A DNA stretch of 64,000 nucleotides from CAYRKT01 sp964425005. GTDB lineage: Bacteria; Synergistota; Synergistia; CAYRKT01. The DNA is taken from assembly GCA_964425005.1 (NCBI GenBank), contig CAYRKT010000001.1, forward strand, positions 1-64,000. Direction: 5' to 3'. A program made the translations under genes and the position numbers. Positions within the stretch are counted from its first letter, which is position 1, and each line of letters opens with the position of its first letter. A model generated the notes under the pieces. The model did no database searches and had not been told where the DNA came from. It saw only the letters and a program-made list of their open reading frames with translations. Below, in pieces: positions 57,818 to 64,000 of the stretch.

Positions 57818-58836
57818 CTTCCCAACCTCCCGCTGAAGGAGAGGAAATCGGAAAGCTTTCGCATGGCCAGCCCGCTGTCCAACACCTCGGCCGCTATGGC
57901 CGTTCCCTCCACGAAATCCCCTGCCAGACCGGCGAGGACCATGAGGGCGGAGGCGTTGGCCAGGATCAGATCCCTCATTGGGCCTCCTCTGCCCTCGAAC
58001 ACGCTCACGATGTGTCTGGCGTTCTCCTCCGGGCTCCCCCCCTGCACGTCGGAGAGCGAACAGTTCCTGAGGCCGAAATCCCTCGCCTCTAGGACCAAGC
58101 GCTCCTCTTTATCCCCCTCCACGATCAGAACCAGGTTGGAGTCCCAAAGGGATATCTCGTCGATCCCGCCTCCGTGTACCACCATGAACCTCCTCCTCCC
58201 TAGCTCCTTCAGCGCCTTGGCGATCGGCTCCACCAGACGAGGCTCCGATACCCCCACGAGCTGGTAGATCGGTCGAGCCGGGTTGACCAGGGGACCCAAC
58301 AGGTTGAACATGGTCCTGAACCTCAACCTCCTCCTAAGGTCGGAGACCCTTCCCAGGGCGGGGTGGTAGAGGGGGGCGAACACGAACCCAAATCCGACGC
58401 TGGAGACGCACTCCGAAAGCTCCTCAGGGGACATCTCCAGGCGTGCCCCGAGGCTTAACAGGAGTTCTGCGCTGCCGCAGCGACTCGAGACGGCCTTGTT
58501 GCCGTGTTTGATCACCTTTATCCCAGCAGCAGCCCCCACCAGGGCCACAGCGGTGGAGACGTTTATAGTCCCCTTCCTATCTCCTCCGGTGCCGCAGGTG
58601 TCGAAGGCTTCCTCCAAACCCTTCAGCGGCACGCACCTGGAGAGCAAGGCTCTGGCACCGCCGATCAGCTCCTCCACCTCCTCGCCCCTGAGCCTCATGG
58701 AGGCCAAGACGGCGCCGGCGAGAGCCTCGTCCAGCCCTCCCTCCAGGATCTCGCCGATCAACTCTTCGGACTCCTCCCTCGAGAGGGGGTTTCCCTCCAC
58801 GACCTTCAAGGCTATCTCTAAGGCGAGCCCTTTCAT
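57814..58836 (-). CDS. trpD: Anthranilate phosphoribosyltransferase
   Basis: The 340 residues join anthranilate to PRPP. The family signature FDTCGTGGDRKGTINVSTAVA lies near residue 80, KHGNKAVSSRCGSAELL follows, and FAPLYHPALGRVSDLRRRLRFRT-like sequence and FNLLGPLVNPARPIYQLVG complete the site. It is unfused to trpG, which precedes it with a short overlap. Confidence 0.95.
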   Translation of the reverse strand: MKGLALEIALKVVEGNPLSREESEELIGEILEGGLDEALAGAVLASMRLRGEEVEELIGGARALLSRCVPLKGLEEAFDTCGTGGDRKGTINVSTAVALVGAAAGIKVIKHGNKAVSSRCGSAELLLSLGARLEMSPEELSECVSSVGFGFVFAPLYHPALGRVSDLRRRLRFRTMFNLLGPLVNPARPIYQLVGVSEPRLVEPIAKALKELGRRRFMVVHGGGIDEISLWDSNLVLIVEGDKEERLVLEARDFGLRNCSLSDVQGGSPEENARHIVSVFEGRGGPMRDLILANASALMVLAGLAGDFVEGTAIAAEVLDSGLAMRKLSDFLSFSGRLGR

Positions 58837-59435
58837 CGGAAAACCACCTCGGGATGTGAGCGTCTAAGGCCCAGCTCGTAGAAGTTTCGAAGGAGGGCAA
58901 AACCGTGCTCCGTGAGGATGGACTCCGGGTGAAACTGAACCCCAAAGGTCGGGTGGAGCTTGTGTCTTATGGCCATCACCAAACCGTCCTCGCTTCTAGC
59001 CTCCACCTCGAGATCGGTGGAAGACTCGTCCACCACGACCATCAGGGAGTGGTACCTGGTGGCGACGAGGGGGGAGGGAAGTCCCCTGAACATCCCTCTC
59101 CCCTCGTGGTAGATCCTCGACACCTTGCCGTGGGTTGGCCTCGGCGCTCTGACCACCTCACCTCCGAAGGCCTTAGCTATGCACTGATGGCCGAGGCATA
59201 CCCCCAGTATGGGTATCGCGCCGGAGAGGCGCTTTACTACCTCCAGGGATATCCCCGAGTCTTCGACGCCACCGGGCCCTGGGGATATCACCAGGTGGGA
59301 GGGCGCTAGACTAGCTATCTCCTCCACCTCGACCTCGTCGTTCCTGAAGACCACCACCTCGTCGAGACCGCTCAACTCCTGCACCAAGTTGTAGGTGAAG
59401 GAATCGTAGTTATCTATGACGGCTATCAACCCCAT
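58833..59435 (-). CDS. trpG: Anthranilate synthase glutamine amidotransferase component
   Basis: The 200 residues form a class I amidotransferase: VIDNYDSFTYNLVQ at the start, ISPGPGGVEDSGIS, the nucleophile in LGVCLGHQCIAKAFGG, and FGVQFHPESILTEHG with the catalytic His-Glu. It feeds ammonia to TrpE. The ATG at 59435 overlaps the trpE stop by one base. A single copy like this often also serves 4-aminobenzoate synthesis, but that is not shown here. Confidence 0.94.
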   Translation of the reverse strand: MGLIAVIDNYDSFTYNLVQELSGLDEVVVFRNDEVEVEEIASLAPSHLVISPGPGGVEDSGISLEVVKRLSGAIPILGVCLGHQCIAKAFGGEVVRAPRPTHGKVSRIYHEGRGMFRGLPSPLVATRYHSLMVVVDESSTDLEVEARSEDGLVMAIRHKLHPTFGVQFHPESILTEHGFALLRNFYELGLRRSHPEVVFR

Positions 59436-60877
59436 CACCTCCTGACGGCCAGGCACGAGCGCATGGGCCTCAGTATGCTCGAGGCCTTGTGGATGGTCTC
59501 GGCGTACTCCCTCTCCGGATCCGAGTCGAAGACCACCCCAGCTCCGGACGAGATGACCGCGATTCGGCCCAGGAACGTGGTGCTCCTTATGTTTATCCAC
59601 ATGGACATGTCCCCACAGAACGACAGATAGCCTATCGATCCGCCGTAGAATCCCCTGGGGCGTCCCTCTATCTGGTTTATCAGCTCCATGGCCCTGACCT
59701 TGGGCGCACCGCTCACCGTGCCAGCTGGGAAGGTGGCCCTGAGCGCCTCGAGAGGCCCCACGTGCGGCAGCATCTCCCCCTCCACCTGAGAGGCCAGGTG
59801 CATGACTCTGGGATACCTCTCGACCTGGAACAGCTCCCTCACCCTCACGGAGCCGGGGAGGCAGATCCTGCCGAGGTCGTTCCTGGCGAGATCCACGAGC
59901 ATGACGTGTTCTGCCAGCTCCTTCTCGTCGCTGCAAAGCTCCGTCTCCAGCCTTGCGTCCTCCTCCGGCGTCCTCCCCCTCCTCCTGGTCCCAGCCAAAG
60001 GCCTGCTCACCAGGGTCCTTCCGCGCTTCTCGACCAACACCTCTGGGGAGGCGCAGACTATGGAGAACCTGGGCGTTGAGACCAAGAACACGCTGGGAGA
60101 GGCTTTCATCTCGACCAGAGCGCCGTACAAATCCGTCGGCTTTACGTTAGACTTGATCCACATATCCTGGGATATGACCAGCTGGAAGGCATCCCCGGAG
60201 GCGATGTGGTCCTTGGCCAACTCCACCATCTCGACGAACCTCTCCTTGCCGGTGAGGCCGAGAACCTCCAGGTCAACCGTATCGCCCCGGTCTCCCTCCA
60301 GTTCGCGGGGGCACTCGCACGCCAGTTGGGCTCTCTCGATGAGAAAACCTAGGCGATCGAAGTCCCCTCTCCCCGATCCACGATCGAGCTCGACCAAGAA
60401 CAGCTCCTCCCTCAGGTGGTCGAAGACCACAAGGTCCTCGAAGAGGCCGAAGCAGATGAGGGGTAGATCCCTGAGGGCTTTGAACTCGCCTTCGCGAAGG
60501 TGCGGCATCCTCTCCCACAGGCAAACCGCGTCGTAAGCTACGGCTCCGAAGAGCCCTCCGCAAAAAGGGAAGGGGCTCGAGGGGAGGTCGAACTCCGACA
60601 GCTCACCGGCCAGCCTCTCTAGCTCGGACAGCCTATCTCTATCCCCTTGAAAGATCTCGAAGACGCGACGGGGGCGCAGGCCCAAATACGTGAGGAAACC
60701 TTCCCCCCTCGACCTCCTGTCCAGAGTCGCAGCGAAACGAAGCCCCTCCTTAAGCCCCTCGCCCAGGACCAAATCCAGCAAGCGCCTCACCAGCTGCCAG
60801 GAGGCTCGCAGGCCCTCCAGCCTGAAGACCCCTAGCCCACGAGCCTCCTCCATGCACCTCGATAGACCTATCCTCAA
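59435..60877 (-). CDS. trpE: Anthranilate synthase component I
   Basis: TrpE converts chorismate to anthranilate. About 480 residues. The chorismate-binding half is canonical: GDAFQLVISQDM, SRPLAGTRRRGRTPEED, LVDLARNDLGRI, HLASQVEGEM, ATFPAGTVSGAPKVRAMELI and GAGVVFDSDPEREY. The N-terminal half is divergent; where many TrpE have LLES followed by GRYSF for feedback Trp binding, this reads AATLDRRSRGEGFLTYLG. The TTG at 60877 is chosen because AGGAGGTGG lies 5 bases upstream; this places the attenuator terminator 36-70 bases before the gene. Confidence 0.93.
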   Translation of the reverse strand: MRIGLSRCMEEARGLGVFRLEGLRASWQLVRRLLDLVLGEGLKEGLRFAATLDRRSRGEGFLTYLGLRPRRVFEIFQGDRDRLSELERLAGELSEFDLPSSPFPFCGGLFGAVAYDAVCLWERMPHLREGEFKALRDLPLICFGLFEDLVVFDHLREELFLVELDRGSGRGDFDRLGFLIERAQLACECPRELEGDRGDTVDLEVLGLTGKERFVEMVELAKDHIASGDAFQLVISQDMWIKSNVKPTDLYGALVEMKASPSVFLVSTPRFSIVCASPEVLVEKRGRTLVSRPLAGTRRRGRTPEEDARLETELCSDEKELAEHVMLVDLARNDLGRICLPGSVRVRELFQVERYPRVMHLASQVEGEMLPHVGPLEALRATFPAGTVSGAPKVRAMELINQIEGRPRGFYGGSIGYLSFCGDMSMWINIRSTTFLGRIAVISSGAGVVFDSDPEREYAETIHKASSILRPMRSCLAVRR

Positions 60878-60912
60878 ACTAAACCACCTCCTCGCAGGAC
60901 CTGAGATCAAAA

Positions 60913-60946
60913 AGGGGGAGGGGTCGAAGCTTCGACCCCTCCCCCT
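60913..60946 (-). terminator. trp attenuator terminator
   Basis: A perfect 34-base palindrome (minus-strand AGGGGGAGGGGTCGAAG and its complement) is followed on the minus strand by five Ts at 60913-60909. It is a textbook intrinsic terminator between the trp leader peptide and trpE. The first arm (e, 60930-60946) can instead pair with CCCCTCCTC at 60962-60970. Confidence 0.92.
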
Positions 60947-60961
60947 ACGAGGCCTCCAAAA

Positions 60962-61043
60962 GAGGAGGGGCCGCGGACGACGTTGCCAACCGCGGCCCCT
61001 CTGGAAGCTGAAGGGCTAAGCCGCGGCAGGCACTAGGCCTGCC
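60962..61043 (-). promoter_or_regulatory. trp leader alternative-hairpin region
   Basis: Reading along the minus strand, successive segments can pair with their neighbours. Segment a is GGCAGGC (61043-61037, over the last Trp codon) and b is GCCTGCCGCGGC (61031-61020). Segment c is GAGGGGCCGCGG (61001-60990) and d is CCGCGGCCCCTCCTC (60976-60962). Stems are a:b 7 bp, b:c 7 bp, c:d 12 bp, and d with terminator arm e 9 bp including one G-U. Stalling at Trp codons would favour b:c and d:e, preventing the terminator. Confidence 0.78.
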
Positions 61044-61092
61044 ACCACCAACCCTTTCTCTCCTCAAGAGCTCTAAATCGCAAACGCAACAT
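61033..61092 (-). CDS. trpL: trp operon leader peptide with three tandem Trp codons
   Basis: This 19-codon frame starts at ATG 61092, or GTG 61095, with AAGGAG at 61106-61101. The peptide reads MLRLRFRALEERKGWWWQA and stops at TAG. The three consecutive TGG codons lie at 61050-61042, just before the hairpin region, where a ribosome short of charged tRNA-Trp would stall. The expected transcript starts about 26-29 bases upstream. Such a peptide in front of trpE is the hallmark of ribosome-mediated attenuation. Confidence 0.9.
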   Translation of the reverse strand: MLRLRFRALEERKGWWWQA

Positions 61093-61127
61093 CACATTAA
61101 CTCCTTCACCACAAAGGCTTTTTTAAG

Positions 61128-61156
61128 CTTATACATCTACTCGGCCCACTTGTCAA
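61128..61156 (-). promoter_or_regulatory. trp operon promoter
   Basis: On the minus strand a consensus TTGACA (61151-61156) and TATAAG (61128-61133) are separated by exactly 17 bases. Transcription should begin near 61121. The -35 box overlaps the leuA promoter -35 on the other strand. Confidence 0.88.
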
Positions 61157-61178
61157 GGGGAGAAGTCGAGGATATAAT
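61150..61178 (+). promoter_or_regulatory. leuA operon promoter, sharing its -35 with the trp promoter
   Basis: On the plus strand TTGTCA (61150-61155) and a perfect TATAAT (61173-61178) are 17 bases apart, giving a start near 61185. The heptamer TTGTCAA at 61150-61156 contains the -35 of both divergent promoters. Confidence 0.85.
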
Positions 61179-61206
61179 TCGCCCAACGGGTACGGAGGGG
61201 CACCTC

Positions 61207-61293
61207 ATGTTCGAGCTCTTGGTCTCAAGGTCTACATCTATAGGGGAAGATAAGGCCAACCTTCTAGGCCTAGGCGCTGTGGGGCCGCCCTGA
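61207..61293 (+). CDS. leuL: leuA leader peptide
   Basis: This 28-codon frame starts at ATG 61207 with ACGGAGGGG at 61192-61200. It has five leucine codons: CTC-TTG early, and CTT-CTA-GGC-CTA at 61261-61272 close to the stop at 61291. CTA appears little used in the genes of this window, which suits stalling when leucine is short. The stop lies 22 bases before the terminator stem. The last codons contain GGGGCC, complementary to GGCCCC in the terminator. Confidence 0.75.
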   Translation: MFELLVSRSTSIGEDKANLLGLGAVGPP

Positions 61294-61315
61294 GCCTTCT
61301 TCCTCGGCTCGAGGG

Positions 61316-61352
61316 AAAGGCCCCCTTTTCGTTAGGGGGCCTTTATTTTTTT
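61316..61352 (+). terminator. leuA attenuator terminator
   Basis: AAAGGCCCCC (61316-61325) pairs with GGGGGCCTTT (61335-61344) around a 9-base loop, followed by A and seven Ts to 61352. It is a strong intrinsic terminator located after the leader peptide and 35 bases before leuA. Confidence 0.92.
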
Positions 61353-61386
61353 CCAACAAAACTTCCGTCTGGGGGAGGGGATCGAC

Positions 61387-62928
61387 TTGGCTGGAGAAGG
61401 CGATAGGGTGATAGTCTTCGACACCACGCTTCGGGACGGGGAGCAATCGGCCGGGATAAACCTCAACGTGGAGGAGAAGGTACAGATAGCCATCAAGCTC
61501 TCGGAGCTCAACGTGGACGTGATAGAGGCCGGTTTCCCGGCAGCCTCGCCGGGCGACATGGAGGCGGTGGCCAGGATAGCCTCCACCGCGAGAGGACCGA
61601 TCGTGGCGGCCCTGGCTCGCCTCAACGAGGAGGATATAAGGAAGGCTTACGAGGCCGTGAGGTTCTCGGAAAGGCCCAGGATACACACCTTCATAGCCAC
61701 CAGCCCAATCCACATGCAGTACAAGCTCAGGATGAGGGAGGAAGAGGTCCTCGAGAGCGTGAGGAAGCACGTGAGCTACGCGAGGTCCCTGTCGCCGGAC
61801 GTGGAGTTCTCGGCGGAGGACGCCAGCAGGTCCAACCTGGAGTTCCTCGTGGAGGTCTTCAAGCTGGCCATAGAGTGCGGCGCTACCACCATAAACATCC
61901 CGGACACGGTGGGATACGCGTATCCCGAGGAGTTCGGCGCTTTCGTGGGGGAGATAATAAGAAGGGTTGGGTCCGATGGGATCATATGGTCGGTCCACTG
62001 CCACGACGACCTGGGGATGGCGGTTGCCAACTCCTTAGCGGCGATAAGGGCGGGCGCCAGACAGGTCGAGTGCACCGTGAACGGCATAGGGGAGAGGGCC
62101 GGGAACGCCTCCCTTGAGGAGATAGTGATGGCGCTTAGGACCAGAAAGGACGTCTTCGGTGTTGAGACGAGGGTCAACACCAGGCTCCTCTACGAGACCA
62201 GCAGGATGGTCTCTCGCCTGACTGGGGTCCCAGTGCCGCCCAACAAGGCGATAGTGGGCGCCAACGCCTTCGCCCACGAGTCAGGCATACATCAGCACGG
62301 GGTTCTCTGCAACAAGGCGACCTACGAGATCATGAGGCCAGAGGACGTAGGGGTGCCGGGCACCACGATATACCTGGGCAAGCATTCCGGTAAGCACGCC
62401 CTCGCGAGAAAACTGGAGGAGATGGGCTATAGGCTCTCGCCGGAGCAGCTCGAGAGGGCCTTCGACCTTTTCAAAAGGCTTTGCGACAGGAAGAAGTTCG
62501 TCAGCGAGGCCGACATCGAGGCCCTCGTGATAGGCGACATACTGGAGAGGGAACCCAACACCCCCGAACTGGTGAGCTACGAGATCTCCATCAGCGGCAA
62601 CAGCAGGGCCACCGCCACCATATCCATAAAGATGGGCGAGGAGGTGGTCTCCGACGCCGCAGTGGGCAACGGACCCATCGACGCCTCCTACAGGGCCATC
62701 AAGAGGATCGTCGGCATGGAGCCAGAGCTACTCAACTTCAAAGTCGAGGCGGTGAGCGAGAGGTCCGATGCTGTGGGAGAGGCCACGGTGATCCTGAGCC
62801 TCGACGGTCTAAGAGCCCACGGGAGGGGAGCCAGCACCGACATCGTCGAGGCCAGCATAAAGGCCTACATATCGGCGCTGGGGCACCTCATGGTCCTCTC
62901 GAGGGCCAGGGAGGAGGCGCTCTCGTGA
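61387..62928 (+). CDS. leuA: 2-isopropylmalate synthase
   Basis: LeuA condenses 2-oxoisovalerate with acetyl-CoA, the first leucine-specific step. The 513 residues have the catalytic barrel ([16 protein letters not shown]; the metal-binding [15 protein letters not shown]; the later HQHGVLCNK) and the C-terminal LeuA dimer domain at about 363-508, which usually binds leucine for feedback inhibition. The start is TTG behind GGGGGAGGGG. leuB, C and D are not present downstream. Confidence 0.94.
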   Translation: MAGEGDRVIVFDTTLRDGEQSAGINLNVEEKVQIAIKLSELNVDVIEAGFPAASPGDMEAVARIASTARGPIVAALARLNEEDIRKAYEAVRFSERPRIHTFIATSPIHMQYKLRMREEEVLESVRKHVSYARSLSPDVEFSAEDASRSNLEFLVEVFKLAIECGATTINIPDTVGYAYPEEFGAFVGEIIRRVGSDGIIWSVHCHDDLGMAVANSLAAIRAGARQVECTVNGIGERAGNASLEEIVMALRTRKDVFGVETRVNTRLLYETSRMVSRLTGVPVPPNKAIVGANAFAHESGIHQHGVLCNKATYEIMRPEDVGVPGTTIYLGKHSGKHALARKLEEMGYRLSPEQLERAFDLFKRLCDRKKFVSEADIEALVIGDILEREPNTPELVSYEISISGNSRATATISIKMGEEVVSDAAVGNGPIDASYRAIKRIVGMEPELLNFKVEAVSERSDAVGEATVILSLDGLRAHGRGASTDIVEASIKAYISALGHLMVLSRAREEALS

Positions 62929-62935
62929 AAACCCC

Positions 62936-62963
62936 TTGAAGTCGACGAGGAAAGTGGTAAAAT
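62936..62963 (+). promoter_or_regulatory. Promoter of the candidate structured RNA
   Basis: TTGAAG (62936-62941) and TAAAAT (62958-62963) are 16 bases apart, eight bases after the leuA stop. The predicted start is near 62970. Confidence 0.6.
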
Positions 62964-62969
62964 TTTAGC

Positions 62970-63163
62970 TGAAGGCAAGGCATTAGAGCCTGCGGTGTTT
63001 GTGAATGGCTTCAAAGCCTTGAGCCAACGCTTTTCTCGGGCGGAGCAATCCGGCGTCCGAGCATGAAAGCACCTTCGAGTGCTCGGTGCGAGGGCGTCGG
63101 CAAGCCCGCAAGGTTTTGGGGAAGGGCCTCAAGGCCTGCTGCCACACGGCACCGCGGGTTTTT
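62970..63163 (+). ncRNA. Candidate 6S-like structured RNA
   Basis: A non-coding stretch of about 195 bases with its own promoter and terminator. A closing stem CCTGCGGTG (62989-62997) pairs with CACCGCGGG (63150-63158), with one G-T pair. Then an open bubble of about 18 and 14 bases, then GCCTTGAG (63016-63023) with CTCAAGGC (63128-63135), then a long irregular arm with an apical CCGAGCA/TGCTCGG hairpin. Five Ts follow the closing stem at 63159-63163. A rod with a large central bubble and this length is what 6S RNA looks like; it mimics an open promoter and binds RNA polymerase. I saw no SRP, tmRNA, RNase P or known riboswitch motif. The identity is by shape only. Confidence 0.55.
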
Positions 63164-63205
63164 GTGTTTGCGAGCTCAGATGTCCTGCAGCGGGGGTGAG
63201 CGACT

Positions 63206-63700
63206 TTGGCTGAGCTGAGGGTGGACGTGGTCCAGATGGAGATACCCGCGGGCTGTAACCTCATAGCGGGCCATTCGCACTTCATAAAGACGGTGGAAGA
63301 TCTGTATGAGATCCTGGCCACGACTTCGCCGCACCTGAAGTTCGGCATAGCCTTCTGCGAGGCCTCGGGCCCCAGGCTCGTGAGATGGGACGGCAACGAC
63401 AAAGAGCTCGTGGAGGTGGCCGTCAGAAACGCCCAAAGGGTAGCGGCAGGGCATTTCTTCAACGTCTTGCTCAAGGACGGATATCCGATCAACTGCTTGA
63501 ACGCCATAAAGGGTTGTCAGGAGATATGCAGGATCTTCGCGGCCACGGCAAACCCCCTGCAGATCCTGGTCGTGGAGACCGAGCAGGGCAGGGGGGTAAT
63601 AGGGGTGGTGGATGGATTTACGCCCTTAGGGGTAGAGAACGAGGACGACCAAAGGGAGCGCAGAAACCTCTTGAGGAACGTGATAGGTTACAAGAGGTGA
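63206..63700 (+). CDS. Adenosine-specific kinase family protein
   Basis: The 164-residue protein matches the small Ad-sp kinase family (PF04008 type) known from archaea and anaerobes. It contains [43 protein letters not shown] and [20 protein letters not shown], and ends NVIGYKR. A Pyrobaculum member was found to bind adenosine, but the role is not established. The TTG start follows CGGGGGTGAG. It is convergent with gpsA, the two stops being 13 bases apart. Confidence 0.82.
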   Translation: MAELRVDVVQMEIPAGCNLIAGHSHFIKTVEDLYEILATTSPHLKFGIAFCEASGPRLVRWDGNDKELVEVAVRNAQRVAAGHFFNVLLKDGYPINCLNAIKGCQEICRIFAATANPLQILVVETEQGRGVIGVVDGFTPLGVENEDDQRERRNLLRNVIGYKR

Positions 63701-63713
63701 AGGCCGCATAGGC

Positions 63714-64000
63714 TCAACAGTAGTGCTCTTGCTTCAGGGGTCTGGACATCAGGCCGCGGAGGGCTGGGAGGAGCTCCCTGCCCTCGTATATTATCTCGTA
63801 CAGGCTTTTGACTATCGGCATCTCCACCCCGAAGGCCTGCGAGGCCGCGTTCAAAGCGCGGAGGGTGGGATATCCCTCAACGGCCATGGATATCTCGGCC
63901 AGGGCTTCCTCGGGTTTATATCCCAACCCCAGGAGCTCACCGAACCTCCTGTTCCTGCTGTGTCTGGAGTAGCATGTGACCATAAGGTCTCCTACGCCGG
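63714..64000 (-). CDS. gpsA: Glycerol-3-phosphate dehydrogenase [NAD(P)+], C-terminal part
   Basis: The frame runs off the right edge. The visible 95 or so residues begin GVGDLMVTCYSRHSRNRRFG, the conserved substrate-binding segment of GpsA, and continue to a short C-terminus ending KQEHYC. The enzyme makes sn-glycerol 3-phosphate for phospholipids. The N-terminal NAD-binding domain is outside the window. Confidence 0.92.
   Translation of the reverse strand, partial: GVGDLMVTCYSRHSRNRRFGELLGLGYKPEEALAEISMAVEGYPTLRALNAASQAFGVEMPIVKSLYEIIYEGRELLPALRGLMSRPLKQEHYC

Noticed and set aside
62929..63205. Cobalamin, SAM or other known riboswitch for the adenosine-kinase-like gene
   Set aside because: None of the conserved core sequences that I know for these classes is present, and the stretch has its own terminator before the gene; a 6S-like RNA fits better.

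Overview
The window reads as a gene-dense chromosome segment from an anaerobic, amino-acid- or succinate-fermenting bacterium. I infer phylum Synergistota, with Thermanaerovibrio-like organisms the closest match I can think of. The basis is gene content: a complete succinate-to-propionate route with a sodium-pumping decarboxylase, a 2-oxoacid:ferredoxin oxidoreductase, a class I two-subunit fumarase, the non-mevalonate isoprenoid pathway, and a protein ending in what looks like a Synergist-CTERM sorting tail. Base use fits too: high GC, very purine-rich coding strands, AGG as the main arginine codon, frequent ATA for isoleucine, and TTG as the start of about a quarter of genes. Genus placement is inference only.

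Positions 1 to about 41.6 kb form one uninterrupted plus-strand run of some 44 genes, mostly overlapping or a few bases apart. In order: cell envelope and isoprenoids (wecB, murA, hisC, a P-loop/Asp23-like protein, a family 4 uracil-DNA glycosylase, yjbQ, uppS, cdsA, dxr, rseP, ispG); proS; a type IV pilus alignment and secretin block (pilM, N, O, P, Q) with the sorting-tail protein; efp, an Asp23 protein, a membrane partner and nusB; a methylthioadenosine/SAH salvage trio (mtnA, ahcY-like, mtaD-like); alaS, ruvX, mutS, mutL, miaA, ispH, rpsA, def, fmt; an unknown P-loop ATPase; a VorDBAC-type ferredoxin oxidoreductase; a Nudix hydrolase; a DJ-1-like protein; fumarase alpha and beta; and a DUF3870 protein.

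After an AT-rich, structured 265-bp gap come a compact AspT-like exchanger and an acetyl-CoA hydrolase/transferase-family CoA-transferase. Then follow methylmalonyl-CoA mutase (two subunits), meaB, the epimerase and the four-subunit methylmalonyl-CoA decarboxylase (mmdA, D, C, B). Together these would take up succinate, activate it, isomerise it to methylmalonyl-CoA and decarboxylate it to propionyl-CoA while exporting Na+. A nested hairpin terminator closes the block. Next are an rpiB-upp gene fusion and a WecA-like gene, ending in a hairpin shared with the opposite strand.

The only minus-strand block (54.2-61.1 kb) is a zinc-ribbon gene and a complete trp operon (E, G, D, C, F, B, A) with overlapping genes. 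Between trpE and leuA lie two divergent promoters sharing one -35 box. Each drives a leader peptide and an intrinsic terminator. The trp leader carries three tandem Trp codons and a ladder of alternative hairpins. The leuA leader carries a late Leu cluster (two of its three codons CTA) ahead of a strong terminator. This back-to-back double attenuator is the most striking regulatory structure here. After leuA there is a candidate 6S-like structured RNA with its own promoter and terminator, an adenosine-specific-kinase family gene, and the C-terminal end of gpsA on the minus strand. I found no tRNA, rRNA, CRISPR array, insertion sequence or phage gene.
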